Source of the DNA: Carallia brachiata
Taxonomy: Eukaryota > Streptophyta > Magnoliopsida > Malpighiales > Rhizophoraceae
Reading direction: 5' to 3'
Length of the DNA: 64,000 bases
Assembly: GCA_021464245.1 (NCBI GenBank)
Contig: JADCRB010000013.1
Location: 6,326,959-6,390,958, forward strand
In this document: positions 1-12,116 of the stretch, piece by piece
Numbering within the stretch: the first letter of the stretch is position 1
Layout: every line of letters begins with the position of its first letter
Translations under genes and position numbers: made by a program
The notes under the pieces: generated by a model
The model's input: only the letters and a program-made list of their open reading frames with translations
What the model was told of the DNA's origin: nothing
Databases searched by the model: none

Positions 1-1190
1 AAAGAAAAGTCAAGATGAAATTAAAGTGTGTTAATAAGAAATTAACATAATTCTAAAGCCAACAAACCTTCATTGCACAATCTACCCTTGCCACAAATAT
101 AATACCAAGATACTTAGTGCCAGATATGTTGAAAATTCAAGCAGTGTATTTAAAAGGAAGTTGCTTCTTGTAGTTCAAAAGTAAAAACACTGAAAAACTA
201 TGCTAACACAAATTTAACATGCAAAACGTATTGATGAATAATACCTCATGGTTGTAGGAAGGAGGAAACCTGGAAAGAAATACAATAAAAAAGAGTCAAT
301 ATCATATCTCTCATTTTTATCAAGATATTTGAAGCATTATCTAAGAATGGACAAAATCATAAATGAAATAGTCATTTAACGAATTTCAGTCACCAACTTC
401 AATCCCTCAAAAAATATATTTTTTTAGAAAGTAAATATATGAGTGAGAATAATAATTCTTAATTTTATGTGACATTCAAGCATCAATATATAGATCCAAA
501 CAATCAATACTTAAAAAAAAAAAGAATTTGAAAGAGAGAGAGAGTGTGGAGATTATAATCAACCTGCTATGAAGCATAATGAATGGGGTTATTAGATGAT
601 TAGATTTGATAGAATAGGCTAGACACATGAACATCGTATGATCTACGAACATGAAGTTTTTGTTGTTTTTGGGCTAGAAACTAAAAGAAGAAGAAGAAGA
701 GGAGGAGAAGCAATCGTGAATTGGTTGCTGTGGAGAAGTAAAATAATTGTGTAGGTAGAATAACAGTTAGTCTATGTTTAAGACAATAAATTTGGTATTA
801 ATTGCAATAAATGATTTATTAGACAAACGTTACAGCCCTTTTTTTGGAGAAATTTTCCCACCGCAAAATAACGGTTATAATCTATTGGAAAATGTAATAA
901 TTTATTTAATTACATCGAAGAATTTTTTCCACCAAAGGGTCCTTTTTTCCTATCGTAGAGATAAAGAACAGTAACTGTAGAAGCAACACATAATAATGGC
1001 AATAAGGAGGTGATCAAGTTTTGTATTAAATACTACATTCCCTTTAAATATATTGTGTTCTAAAATAAAAGGTAATAGATGATAATTATATGATAATTAT
1101 AAAGAATTAAAGAGAAAATTTGTGAAATTGCCACATAAGAGTTAGGATTATGAGAAAAATTTCTCTAAGTTTCTCTTTTATACTAATTAC
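1..1190. other. AT-rich segment, no gene recognised
   Basis: No convincing gene is seen. The longest open frame (774-974, 66 codons) has no recognisable domain and simple composition. On the minus strand a few short splice-like blocks can be imagined (about 72-150, 243-268 and 565-650), but their translations match no family I know, so they are not called as exons. Short GA and GAA/GAG runs occur at 530-545 and 685-710. Confidence 0.5.
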
Positions 1191-1193
1191 ATA

Positions 1194-1585
1194 GATTTTC
1201 AATGGTAATAATTGTGAAAGAATGGTTACAAAGATTTTCAATGGTAATAATTGTGAAAGAATGGATATATAGCAAATTAATTAAAAAGATGAACAATTTT
1301 ATGAAACTTTTTTTATTTTTATAAGAATTGAAGAGGTTTTCAATGGTAATAATTATGAAAGAATGGCTACAAAAATTTTCAATGGTAATATTGTGAAAGA
1401 ATGGACAGGTAGCAAATTAATTAAAAAGATGAACAATTTTATGAAGTTTTTTTTTTTGTTTTTATAAGAATTGAAGAGGTTTTCAATGGTAATAATTGTG
1501 AAAGAATGGACATGTAGCAAATTAATTAAAAAGATGAACAATTTATGAAGCTTTTTTTTTGTTTTTATAAGAATTGAAGAGGAAA
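1194..1585. repeat. Imperfect tandem repeat array, about 100-145 bp units
   Basis: The block TTTTCAATGGTAATAATTGT followed by GAAAGAATGG recurs about five times. In three places it is followed by the same segment starting AGCAAATTAATTAAAAAGAT, a T-run, and then AGAATTGAAGAGG. The latter landmark lies near 1324, 1468 and 1570, so unit length varies (about 144 and 103 bp) because a shorter sub-unit of about 40 bp is sometimes duplicated inside. No coding capacity is evident. Confidence 0.85.
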
Positions 1586-2120
1586 TTTGTAAGAATGTCA
1601 AGTAAGACCTAGAATCAAGAAGAATCTTTCTCTAAACTTCCCTTTTATACTAATTAAATAGATATTAGACTAGTAAATAACTTGCACGATACGCGAAATC
1701 AATAAATATTTTTTACTAAGTTAATTATATATTTTGTAGAAGCACATGTATACTATTATGTTTTGTGCATGGAAAATTTTTGAAATCATTTAAGTGAAAG
1801 TTTCAAACAAAAAAAAACAACACAAAGCACATACGATTTAAACTGATGCTATTGTGTTTAATATGAGGTCATCCTAATGTCTACATGAATGTTATAAATA
1901 TATCTATATAGATGTTATAAATATTATCGATACGAATCCTAAGACAACGTAATTTTTTGTAATAGTATTTTTTTGGCAAATATTTAATATTTAATTGTAA
2001 ATTCCCCTCATTATGTTTACAAAGGATGCTATTTTGTTTATATCTACACCACTAATAGAATATACAATGATAAAAAAAAAAAAAACTTTAATTACAATCA
2101 AAAAACAACTTGAGCAAAAA

Positions 2121-2310
2121 AAATAATATGAAATTGGGAATTAACCCCTATGGCCGACATATAAAAACTATTATTAAAATAATTCAAATGAGATATGAAT
2201 TAAGAACAAAAGATAATATGAAACTGGGCATTAACTTCCTTTGGTCTACATATAAAAATTATTATCAAAATAATTGGGATGAGAAACTATTCAAGAACAA
2301 AAGACTACAC
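2121..2310. repeat. Two-copy tandem repeat of about 95 bp
   Basis: Two diverged head-to-tail copies are visible. Each starts with AATATGAAA(T/C)TGGG(A/C)ATTAAC, continues through an ACATATAAAAA block and ends near AAGAACAAAAGA. The open frame that spans them is a by-product of the repeat and is not called as a gene. Confidence 0.7.
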
Positions 2311-2807
2311 ATATGATTATAAAAAAATAATAATAATTTGGATGAGAAATTATTACCTATGATTGAGAAATATAACTGAGAGATGACAAAAGATTATTGA
2401 GAAACAAAAGAATAAGGAGAAATATGAATTTTGGACTAACATGCTTGCAATTTTATATTACGAAAAAGATGACTATATGTCTATTAAAATTCTAATTCTG
2501 TTTAAATTCTAAGAAATCTCACATATTAAAATCCTAATTTTATTCAAATCCTAAGAAAGACTACAAATCAATTTTTCTTTTTGGATTTTACTGTATTAAA
2601 TAAAATTATTACCTTTAGCATAACGTATCCAATTTTTCTACTCCGATTTTATTGTAATGTATCTTCTATTACAATTCTATTATATTAATTTTTCTTTTTG
2701 AATTATAACGTATCTTCTATGCCTAGGCATGATCTTTTTATTTTAGAATAAAAATCTTATAATAATTTTTTATTCTTTTTTTAATTTTCTTTTATTATAA
2801 ATATAAT

Positions 2808-3055
2808 TTTATAATTATAAAGATTCAATTAGAGTCAAAGTAGAACTATACAAAATCAATAAAATCTTTATTTCATTATAATTATCTTTATATTAATTAA
2901 TTTATAAATCCTAAGTAACAAAAATTTGAAAATTATAAAATATTATAATTTTTTAATTTACAAAAAATTTATAATTATAAGCATTTAATTAAAGTCAAAG
3001 TATTATTATACGAAATTAATAGAATCCTTATTTGATTACAATTAAATTTATAAAA
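2808..3055. repeat. Diverged direct repeat pair, AT-rich
   Basis: Segments near 2808-2890 and 2967-3050 resemble each other. Both have TTTATAATTATAA, then ATT(A)ATT(A)GAGTCAAAGTA or a close variant, then a CTTTATTT-like end. This is an old duplication or two remnants of the same repeat family, with no coding signal. Confidence 0.5.
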
Positions 3056-3458
3056 TATTAATCTTGATTGTAACAGAAATTTAAAAATTATAAAATATTT
3101 TAATATTTTAACTTATAAATTTATGATCAACTGACACATGGCAGAAAGAGAAAGTGTAAAATTTTCTCTTATTTCGACTTTATATACTTACGTATAGATA
3201 TTGAGTTACGCTGAATTTGGTTGGTCCAATATACACTTAGCTTCTATTTTACCCTCTTGTCGAGTTGCGTCCAAAAAATAGGAGATGTTAAACTGCCAGG
3301 TTTGTTATCTCAACATGAAATTTGCATAGAATAATCAAAAGCTTAATTAAGCTTATGAATGGTCTGGATTGGTGGATGGACTTCCTATTGAATAAATGTA
3401 CTTTGCGAGCTAAATAATTTGTTTCTGAAGTTATAATAGTAATATAAACTTTGTGTAG

Positions 3459-4162
3459 GTAAAGGAATTAGCAAGAGCCTACGATGCAGAGGCTCGATGG
3501 TTCAATGAAGGTTATGTGCCAACTTTTGATGAGTACATGAAAATCGCTTCCCTCACAACTGCAGTACTGGAAGTTGCAAGCATATGTTCCATGGGAATGG
3601 GCAAAATTGCAGGAATCAAGGAATTTGAATGGTTGCAAAGCAAACCGAAGATACTTGAGTCTTTTGCCATTTTTCGACTCAGGGATGACATATCTGATGG
3701 TCAGGTAAGAAACCATATCAATACTTTTATACACACACGCGCATATATATACATAATGCCACACACACATGTATGTAGCTATTTGTGATAACTGATTAAT
3801 TGTGTCATCTATTTGAAGGCTGAGCAAAGGAAAGTGAGAGAGCACGTTGCTTCGAGTGTTGACTGTTATATGAACCAATATGGAGTCCCAAGAAATAAGG
3901 CAATTGAAGAGCTGGAGAGGAAGATTGAACACGCTTGGAGGAGATAAACGAAGAATGCATGAGGCCAACACAGGTTTCCATTAATCTTCTGAAGCGATTA
4001 GTTAATATTGCACGAATTCCGGAAGTTTGTAACAAGTACGTTGATGGATTGACAAACCCAATTTACTTGAAAGATTCCATCACTAATTTGTTCATAACCC
4101 GATACCCACTAATTGTATGTAACCTTTCAAAGCAGAGGTTCCTGGCTTGTTGCATGAGATGA
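3459..4162 (+). pseudogene. Terpene synthase (TPS-a type), 3' exons only, frameshifted
   Basis: Two adjacent blocks match the last two exons of plant sesquiterpene synthases. The first, 3459-3704, encodes VKELARAYDAEARWFNEGY and ends at RLRDDISDGQ just before a GTAAG donor. The intron is 3705-3818. The second block starts at 3819 (AEQRKVREHV). The metal-binding region usually written (N,D)Dxx(S,T)xxxE reads D-D-I-S-D-G-Q-A-E, so Asp replaces Ser/Thr. A one-base shift near 3938-3944 creates TAA at 3945-3947. Past it the family sequence resumes (EINEECMRPT) and runs to about 4115, followed by a non-family tail to 4162. The upstream exons with the DDxxD motif are absent from the AT-rich DNA before it. 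Relationship to valencene-type synthases is from memory. It is called a truncated pseudogene. Confidence 0.88.
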
Positions 4163-6458
4163 GCATTTGTTTAATATTATAGGGGTGTCAGTATATGCCA
4201 TGTATCCAGTGAGATGGAGTTGATTGATCAATAAGAATTTTTTTTTTTCTTTGCCCTAAAGTAATTAGAAAGAATAATTTTGTATTTTTCTTGGTTGACA
4301 ACTTATATTGATTCAAGCTACACTTGGCTAAAGTGGAACGAAGACTTAAGAAAGAGTTTTCAAATCTTAATCGTGGATCAAAAGACTAAGGATTGGAGAA
4401 CTAATTATTAAATTTATTGAACAAAAATTAGAGCAGACAATAATTTCATATACCATGTATAATTGAAACATCATGTGAAACTACATATAATTTCCTCAAT
4501 TGTTCTTCTGCCTTATCCAACACCCCTAGCTAGATTCTATAACATTTTTGCCATTCTACAACTGTTGGTGATGTCTCTGTCGGGCCGACGAGCATTTCTT
4601 GGAAAATGACAATTGTTATTATTATTATTATTCTTATAATACAAGAGAGTTTGGAAGTTCTCAAAAAATAGAAAAAGATTCGTCAAGACTTACACTTAAA
4701 CACAGAATCAAGATTTGAATAAAGAATTAAAAGGTTTTAATAAAATGTCTCGAGTAGTTAAAAGCACCGAATGATTATTATAATATTAATACAAAGACAT
4801 GCAAACACTTTTTCCAGAAATGGGAGGGAAAACAGGAAGTGGCATCACGAACAGACCAACCAACCAGCAAACCAGGACGCTTTAGGTCTCCGTGGCCCCT
4901 CATCCTGAAAGACTCAACACGGCATGCGCCAGATTATCCATCATCTTCACCTAGTGAGCATTCTTTGCTGTTGCCTCTATATCTTCCCTTCTGATAGGTT
5001 CTTAGTTTATAAATTTGCTGCAGCCTCCATATGCATACTCTTCAACATTCTACACTAAATCAATATAGGAATATCGTAGAGAGCTTAGAGTATATGTAAA
5101 TATAATAATATAAATTATTAGATGGTTAAATTAAAAAAATAAATATTAAATAAATGATATGTTACGAAATATGAGTAGAATAACGTGCCGTCGAGGTTAT
5201 ACTTAACAGTTAAGGTGAATTCAAAAAAATAGTTGTCGTAAATAAAATTTTTAAAAGACCAAAAAAAAAATGGCAGGTGAAATTATGATTTTTGTTTTTA
5301 TAAAAAATTTGAGAGAATGAATCGAGACCTAAAATGTCACCCTAATATATAACGATTCAGGATTGAAACATCAGAAACCCTAAGATCCAAAAGCCAGTCT
5401 AAGAAATTAACAATTAAGACGGAACAGAAAAACCCAAATTATAATGTTACGCTTGTTAAATTGAGAGCAAATTAAGTTAAAAAAACAAAACAAAACAAAA
5501 GAATGACCAGAAGAACAAAGAACATGGATACCTGCAATGTTGTAGCTGGTTTTATGTATCAATAACTACGCCGGCTCTCCATAATGGATACCCAGCTAAA
5601 ACCCTTGAAACCTCTCTCTCTCTCTCTCTCTCTCTCTGCAGGCGGCCACCCACTCTGCTCGTGTTCTTCGTTCACTGTCCTCCCACTCTCACTAATCTTT
5701 GGAATGTCTAGAGGGTGGACTGAATGTTGGAATTGCCGAAAATGGAAGCGTAGAATTGGGAGAATACGCTTTCGAAGGCTACAAGTTACAACATAAGGAA
5801 CGGCTTTCCCGCACAAAACCTGAGCTTGAGCCTTTTGTCTTTTTTTTTTTTGGGTCCTAGCCTGAAGCCTGAGCCTAATTTTGAATTTACTGTTTGACGC
5901 TCGAAGCTCAGGCTCGGTATTGCGCTTAGCATCCACTCATGCGCGCCGTTTTAACTAGTAGTCTCGGCAGGCCTAATATTACAATTGGGCCCAATCATTG
6001 TCAATCGGAAAAAAAAAAAAATCTATTAATAGATAATTAATCAGAAAAAGTTAGTGGCTAGGCTCACATAGCCAAAAAAAGTAACCAGACAGCATTAATT
6101 AAAAAAATTTTAAAAATTTATAATTTAAGACAATATTAAATATATTTAAAATAACACTAAATATATTTAAATTTTAGTTTTTGATAAAATAAAAGAATGA
6201 AGAAGGAGTATGGCCACCACATGCCCTTGCATTGCATGATTTCAATTCAAATATAAGTTAAAATACACATATACAGGTGTGCGTATATATATATATCTAT
6301 ATAAACCAGGTATCAGAAGGTTTAAGTTCATGTTGCTTATAATAAGAGACACGGAAGGAAAGCATAGCATACATGAGATGGCACGAAATGTTTTTTGTTT
6401 TTTTTTTTTGCCAGCAAAGCATCTGATTCCCACATGCCTCGTAATCAATTATTGTGTC
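4163..6458. other. Intergenic, no gene seen; CT and ATT microsatellites
   Basis: No conserved coding sequence is recognised. Contents include an (ATT)n run at about 4616-4633 and a (CT)n run at 5612-5637. The open frames over the CT run (both strands, 5559-5936) are low-complexity and match nothing known. Poly-A and poly-T runs are common. Confidence 0.5.
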
Positions 6459-6461
6459 TAA

Positions 6462-6942
6462 CATTGTGTTTGGGAGAGAGAAAAAAAAGGAGGGAGACAA
6501 AAGTGGAAGAATTATAATAAATTATTATATTTAGAACATGTTTGAAAAATAAGGGGAGGAAAGTTTTCAATTTTTCTAATTCTCTCTGGTCTATTAAAAT
6601 CAATCCTTTCAAAAAAGAAAAAAAAAATCATTAGTTTACTTACTAAATTTATTAAATGACTCAATTACCCCTCACATAATTTAAAAATTATAATTTTATC
6701 TAAATAAAACATTTAAATAGAATTTATTACGAATGATAGAATTACTATTCTAAAACATTTTATTTTCTTCCTCCTCACTTCCCATCTTTTCTCAAATAAA
6801 AGAATTTATAATTTTCTTCTCTCTTATCATCTATTTTCAAATATAAGAGAGAATAAAAAATATTTTTCTCCTCCAATTATCCTTTCTCCCACTTTCCTTT
6901 CCCTCATTTTCTCTCTCCTAAGGATTTAATCTAAGCACAGTG
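6462..6942. mobile_element. Tourist-like MITE, copy A
   Basis: The element starts CATTGTGTTTGGGAGAG and ends with TCTAAGCACAGTG, an imperfect inverted copy of the start. TAA occurs immediately outside both ends (6459-6461 and 6943-6945), which fits the 3-bp target duplication of PIF/Harbinger-derived MITEs. It is 481 bp long, AT-rich and has no open frame of note. Family assignment is inference from termini and TSD size. Confidence 0.75.
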
Positions 6943-6945
6943 TAA

Positions 6946-7411
6946 CATTATGTTTGGGAGAGGGAAAAAAAGGAGAGGGAAAGGAAAGTGAGAGAATTAA
7001 GGTAAATTATTGTATTTAGGAAATGTTTGAAAAGTATGTAAGAAGAAAATTTTTAATTCCTCTAATTTTCTCTAGCCCACAAAAACTAATTAGAGGAATG
7101 TTGTTAGTTCTCTTACTTATTAAATAACTCAATTACGTCTCATATAATTTGAAAATTACACTTTTACCTAAACAAAATATTTAAATAGAAGTTATTATGA
7201 AAGATAAAATTACTATTGCAAAACATTTTATTTTTCTCTTCTTCACTTTCTATTATTTTCCAAATAAAAAAATTTATAATTTTTTTCTTTCTTATCACCT
7301 CTTTCCAAATATAAGAAAGAATAGAAAACATTTCTCTTTTCTGATGATTCTCTCTTCCACTTTTCTCTCTTTCACTTTCTTCTCATCCAAAAATTTTATC
7401 CAAACACATTG
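6946..7411. mobile_element. Tourist-like MITE, copy B
   Basis: A second member of the same family lies directly after copy A in the same orientation. It starts CATTATGTTTGGGAGAGG and ends with ATCCAAACACATTG, with TAA at 6943-6945 and 7412-7414. The internal sequence follows copy A, for example the AAATTATTGTATTTAGGAAA-like block and the TTTAAATAGAA block. Its ends match each other better than those of copy A, so it may be younger and have inserted into the TAA flanking copy A. Confidence 0.75.
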
Positions 7412-7414
7412 TAA

Positions 7415-8889
7415 GAGACATGATTCTTACATTCAAGCGCACATTTCTACTTCTCTCTCTCACCCCATCTAAATTAATTCGTATTGATCCATAAAATTAA
7501 TTAATAATTAATTCCATTTTCCTACGAATAAAGGCAAACTCTATTTGGTTATTGGACCTTGACTTTAGCTTGATATTGCTTTGGATTTTTCGCTTTTGCA
7601 TACTATCACGAATATTGAAGACTTGGGTAACTGATAACCTGACTCAAAAGAATCATAATTAACCCAACATTAAACTGTTACTACCGAGAAATTAGTAACG
7701 TTTGATTGAGATAACGTGTACATTGGTTTCGCCCATGAAAGCAGGAGCTATGTGGCAATGCGTGTTCATAGGTCATAGGTGGGTGGAGTGTGCTGTCTAG
7801 TTTGAATCAGGTTCGGGGCTTGTTTATTTCTAAGTCTTGAAGATGTTGAAGGAGGGTGTCGAGGACCTGATCATCTGCAATGATTCCTTGGGGCCCACAA
7901 TGGTTGCTTTTGCTGCAAGATTTCTAGGTCGATTACAGGGTCGGTTATGGCGTGGTAGGTTGGTTATGAGATAGACAATTTCTTAGGTTCTGAGATAGAC
8001 AATTTGTCGGGTAGTTGCATGACTATCCCACTGACGTTGCGGTATTTTGGCACTTTGTACCGGGTATCAACAGGAGATATAGATACCAATATTTTATTTT
8101 CTCTATGATTGGCTTTTAACTACGGGGTGTTAGCGGACAAACAAACGTAATCAGCTTGTGGTTATTTGGCTCAAGCACTTGGATTTAACTCGATTGTCTT
8201 TTTCTTCTTTTTTACTAGCAAAAAATATGTATTATTAGTATACAAGTTATTGCATATGCTGGTTGAGACCGAAATTGCTTATTACGTCGTCATTTAATCT
8301 TTCTTATAGAGAAAACTTATTACCAAATACTAATGGTGTCGAGTGCACCTTCCTTAAATCAAATTTCAGTATCAACGAGTTTTAAACTAAATATCACATC
8401 ATACAATCTCTCTCACTTTATAGGGAAGGTGACGACAATAAAATTCGAACTTAGACCAATACATTAAAAGATATACTAACTTACTATTAAACTATCACCT
8501 TAAGTGATAATTCAATGGTCTTTTGTACAGGAAAAGCACTAGTCTTATAGATATACAGGAATGTACAAGCTACTATAAATCAATGAATGAAAATACAAGT
8601 TTTGTTCCTCCAGCGCACACCCTTTCTTCTTAATTTTATGCAGGGAAAGATCCTCACGTGCCTATTTTCTGATTTTCTGTCACTTATGTGTTTTGTTTAC
8701 CGTCGTCTCCCATAAGCCTATAGTCACGTGGTCATTCCTTTAGATAAAATCTTGGTTTGCTGTTTAAAAAGAAGAGAAAAAGACAATGAATTTGTTGATG
8801 CATGGGAATCTAGCGGGAATGAATTTTCTTGCCGCACTAGTAGCAAGGAGCAACATATTTAATTAGTGGGGTGGCAAAGGCCTCCAAGT
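7415..8889. other. Intergenic, no gene seen; possible SINE remnant
   Basis: No gene is recognised. On the minus strand, about 8540 down to 8310, the sequence GGTGATAGTTTAATAGTAAG followed about 35 bases later by AAGTTCGAATTTT resembles the A-box and B-box spacing of a tRNA-derived SINE. This is a weak call. The rest is unique-looking sequence of moderate AT content. Confidence 0.35.
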
Positions 8890-11010
8890 GGCAGGGTCAA
8901 AGTCNCTTTGCTCTTTGCCAAGACAACACACATGGAGACTACCTATTTATTGGACATGTTTGCTTTTTATTGTCAACCGTTGGGGCAAGCTATTAACTTC
9001 ACCAAGTCTAGAGTCCATTTTAGTGCAAATACATCGCACTAACAAAGGCAATAGCTTTGGGAACTGTTGGGAATGGGGGAACTCAATGCCATGGATAAAT
9101 ATCTTGGATTGCCTATGCAATTGGCAAGGTCTAGAACAAAGGCCGTGGGTTATATCTTACAGAGGATTCAAGGAAAGCTACAGAATTGGAAAAGAAGACT
9201 CCTCTCTCAAGCTAGAACAGGTGTCCTCCTCAAGTTAGTCATTACTGCTATTCCTACCTTTGCAATGTTAGTAATGAGATTTCCAGCGGAGCTTTGTAAC
9301 AAGATCAATTCTATGATAATGCAATTTTGGTAGGGCCAACAGGGTGATGAGAAAAGAATTCCTTGAGCCAACTGGAGTAAACTAACAAAGCCAATTGGGG
9401 ACAGTGACCTAGGCTTCAAGGATTTAAGGGCTTTTAATTAAGCCTTCCTCGCAAAACAAGGATGAAGATTATTAACAAGTCCACATGCTGTTTGGGCTCG
9501 GTTATTGAGAGGCCTATACTTCTCAGCATCTATTTTTCTATCGGCAACCTCCACCCGAGCACCTTTATAGGGTTGGAAAGGCTTAATGTATGGATGAGAC
9601 ATTTTAAAACAAGGAATCAGATGGCAAGTTGGGGACGAAGACAACATTTTTATATGGGATTTGTAATGGGTGTCAGAGTTACCAAATTTCAAAATTTTTT
9701 CAGCAAGACCGCCTATAGAAAGTATCAACACGGTCAAAGACTTAATAGTATTAGGAAAAGAGATGTGGAAAGATGAGGTGATATCGAAGCTTTTTGCATA
9801 TGAGGAAGCGACTACCATTAAAAGTATTCCTATTGGTATTGTGCCAAAACCATACACACTTGTGTAACACTTTGAAAAAACTGGTAGGTATGCTGTTCGA
9901 TCAGGATATTATATCTCTTATAAGGAGCTTCACTCAACCTTTAGCGGCACATCATGCGGGATATCATTATGACTATGGCGACAACTCTAGAAACTTAAAA
10001 TCCCACCTAAAATAAAACTTTTTTTTTTTATGGAGGGCACTACACAATGGCTTGCCCACATTGGAAAAGTTGCAAAAAAAGGGTGTTAGAAGTAATGCCA
10101 CTTGCTTAATCTGTGAAGTGGGACCTGAAACCATTAAACATTTACTATTTTTTTGCCCATATGCTAAAACAACTTGGTTTGGTGGTCCTCTCGAGTATTG
10201 TCCATCCACAACAGGCTTTCTATCATTCGGAATCTAGTGGGAAGAGAATTAAAAAAGACTAGTTACTACAAAGGCCTCAAATACAATTGCACAACTTGCG
10301 CTACATTGCTGGCACATTTGGAAGACGAGAAATCAAGCCATCTTCTAGCACTTGGCACTCGACGGCCAAAGCATACTGCAGAGAATTAAAATGTCAAACA
10401 TAAACCAAAACATTTTGCTGGAACATGAGGAAAATGCAATACGAAATTTGGCGGCCAAAACAGAACCAACCAGAAATCATAAATGGTCCCCACTAGCTCT
10501 AGGAAGCTATAAGATCAACTGTGATGCATTTTTCAACAGCCACTTAAAACGAGTTGGACTTGCTCTTGTATGTCAAAACTCTTGTGGCACAATCATAGCA
10601 GGAATGACAGCAACGCGACATGCTCTTAACCTAATTATGGCTAAGGCTTTGGCGCGAAAAAAGGCCATCTAAATGGCGCAGTCCCTCGGTGGGAATTTTG
10701 TTACCATCGAATCAAATTGCTTAGAAATTATCAAAGCCTTACAAGACAAGGAAGATAAATGACAATGGACTACCAAACCTATTTTGAGAGATATTTCTAA
10801 TTTGTTAAACTCTATGAACTATTGTTCTTGTTTAGCAATATCTAGATTGATTAATCGAAAAGCAGATTGGGTAGCAAATTAGCCCATAGAGGGTGCCTAT
10901 CATATGGACTGGGTTGGCAACTCCCGCACAACCTCAAACTTTTGTTGTATGCAAACATTTCAAGTTAATGAAATTGGGCTTTGACTTTTATGTCAGGAAA
11001 AAAAAAAAGA
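8890..11010 (+). mobile_element. Decayed, 5'-truncated LINE (non-LTR retrotransposon)
   Basis: Broken frames spell the 3' half of a plant L1-like ORF2. Near 8907-9040 the frame reads LLFAKTTHMETTYLLDMFAF and then INFTKSRVHFS, the region just after the reverse-transcriptase FADD motif, which itself is missing. Next come KYLGLPMQLARSRTKAVGYI and the following thumb-like region to about 9333. A zinc-knuckle-like segment (TCLIC...HLLFFCPYA) lies at 10100-10160. An RNase H-like segment (YKINCDAFF) follows at about 10,505-10,900. Many stops and frameshifts are present. The element ends in an A-run at 10,997-11,010. No target duplication was found. The single N (8905) lies at its 5' edge. Confidence 0.9.
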
Positions 11011-11812
11011 GATTCAAGCTGTGGTGGAAGTACCAAATTCATGAAACCTAACTGAAAAATACCTCACTAGCTATATGTCGGGGCCTTCGTTGCACTATAT
11101 AATAGAGGTAATGAATAGGAAAAAGTTACGTAAATACGCAATAGTAGATATAAAGTTAATATATAAAGATCTAAACTGTAAGATTGTGAAAAATATATTA
11201 AATTAAAAAAGAGAGGATGAACTGTTAACTTAACTGCATTTCTTTATTGTTGTACAGATTACGTATTTGCGTAGCGATGCTCTCGAGAAAATCTGGATAA
11301 GAGCTCTCTTCTTTCAAGACGAGGGTGTGTTAGAGAGCACAAATTGCAAGTTGTTAGCAAATTTCAAGGAAAATTTGTTTCTAATGAATTAATTGAAAAT
11401 TAGATACTTTTTCTCTAACTTTCCTTTTGTAAATATACTCCATTACTATTAGATTAGAAAAGCTTTGTTACCAAACTAATGATGACTAAACTCATCCCAA
11501 AGAAAGAGCTTGGGGATAGGATTGGTTTTTAAATTTAGGTTCTCTCTTGAAAATATTCATTAGGCAAATTTGGAGACAAAACCTTCTAAAATACAACACA
11601 CCCATTTTCCTCTCTCATATAACTACTAATAAATTAATCACTCATTATTTATAATGTCAAAATAAAAAAATTTTGTACACAATTAAAATATACTTGAATC
11701 AATATTAAAATCATTTCTACAAGTGAATGTCTCTAATGCGAGTTACAGTTTTAAGCTAAAGTTTAATTTCAAAGGGAGATTAAAATGTTCTAGATGCATC
11801 CAAACACATACC
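11011..11812. other. Intergenic, no gene seen
   Basis: Between the LINE poly-A and the promoter region of the RNA-binding-protein gene there is AT-rich DNA without recognisable coding sequence or clear repeats. Confidence 0.5.
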
Positions 11813-11952
11813 GCACGTGTCGTCACTCACATCACGTGACAAAGTAGATCATGCACTGTATGGCGCACGGTTAACTTCAAAATGACTTGGCTACGTGTCC
11901 TCATCAGCTAATTTTGTACGAAATATTTAACCAACTGTGTCAATCCACGTGG
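11813..11952. promoter_or_regulatory. Cluster of four G-box/ABRE-type ACGTG motifs
   Basis: Four ACGT-core motifs lie within 140 bp: GCACGTGT (11813-11820), TCACGTGA (11832-11839), TACGTGTC (11893-11900) and CCACGTGG (11945-11952). They sit about 310-450 bp before the ATG of the downstream RNA-binding-protein gene. In plants such clustered motifs bind bZIP (ABF/GBF) or bHLH (PIF) factors, so ABA or light control is a reasonable inference. Nothing in the sequence shows which factor binds. Confidence 0.6.
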
Positions 11953-12116
11953 CAATGCTGACTCTCCGAATAAACCACGGGAAAGCTGCCGACTATATCG
12001 GCATAAAATTAAGACTCGGCTTTTCAGTTTTTCTCGGCACCATCGGATTAATACAATTCGTGTGGGGTTTAGATTAGATTTATATTTTTCGTCGCTACTT
12101 ATCCACAACCGTCGAA

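Noticed and set aside
72..650. Splice-like minus-strand mini-exons at the left edge
   Set aside because: The short translations match no family and the frame cannot be joined with confidence.
3468..3971. Long open frame on the minus strand over the terpene synthase remnant
   Set aside because: It is antisense to clearly conserved terpene-synthase codons and matches no family.
5559..5936. 125-codon minus-strand frame
   Set aside because: Its composition is dominated by the CT/GA microsatellite and basic low-complexity sequence, with no domain.
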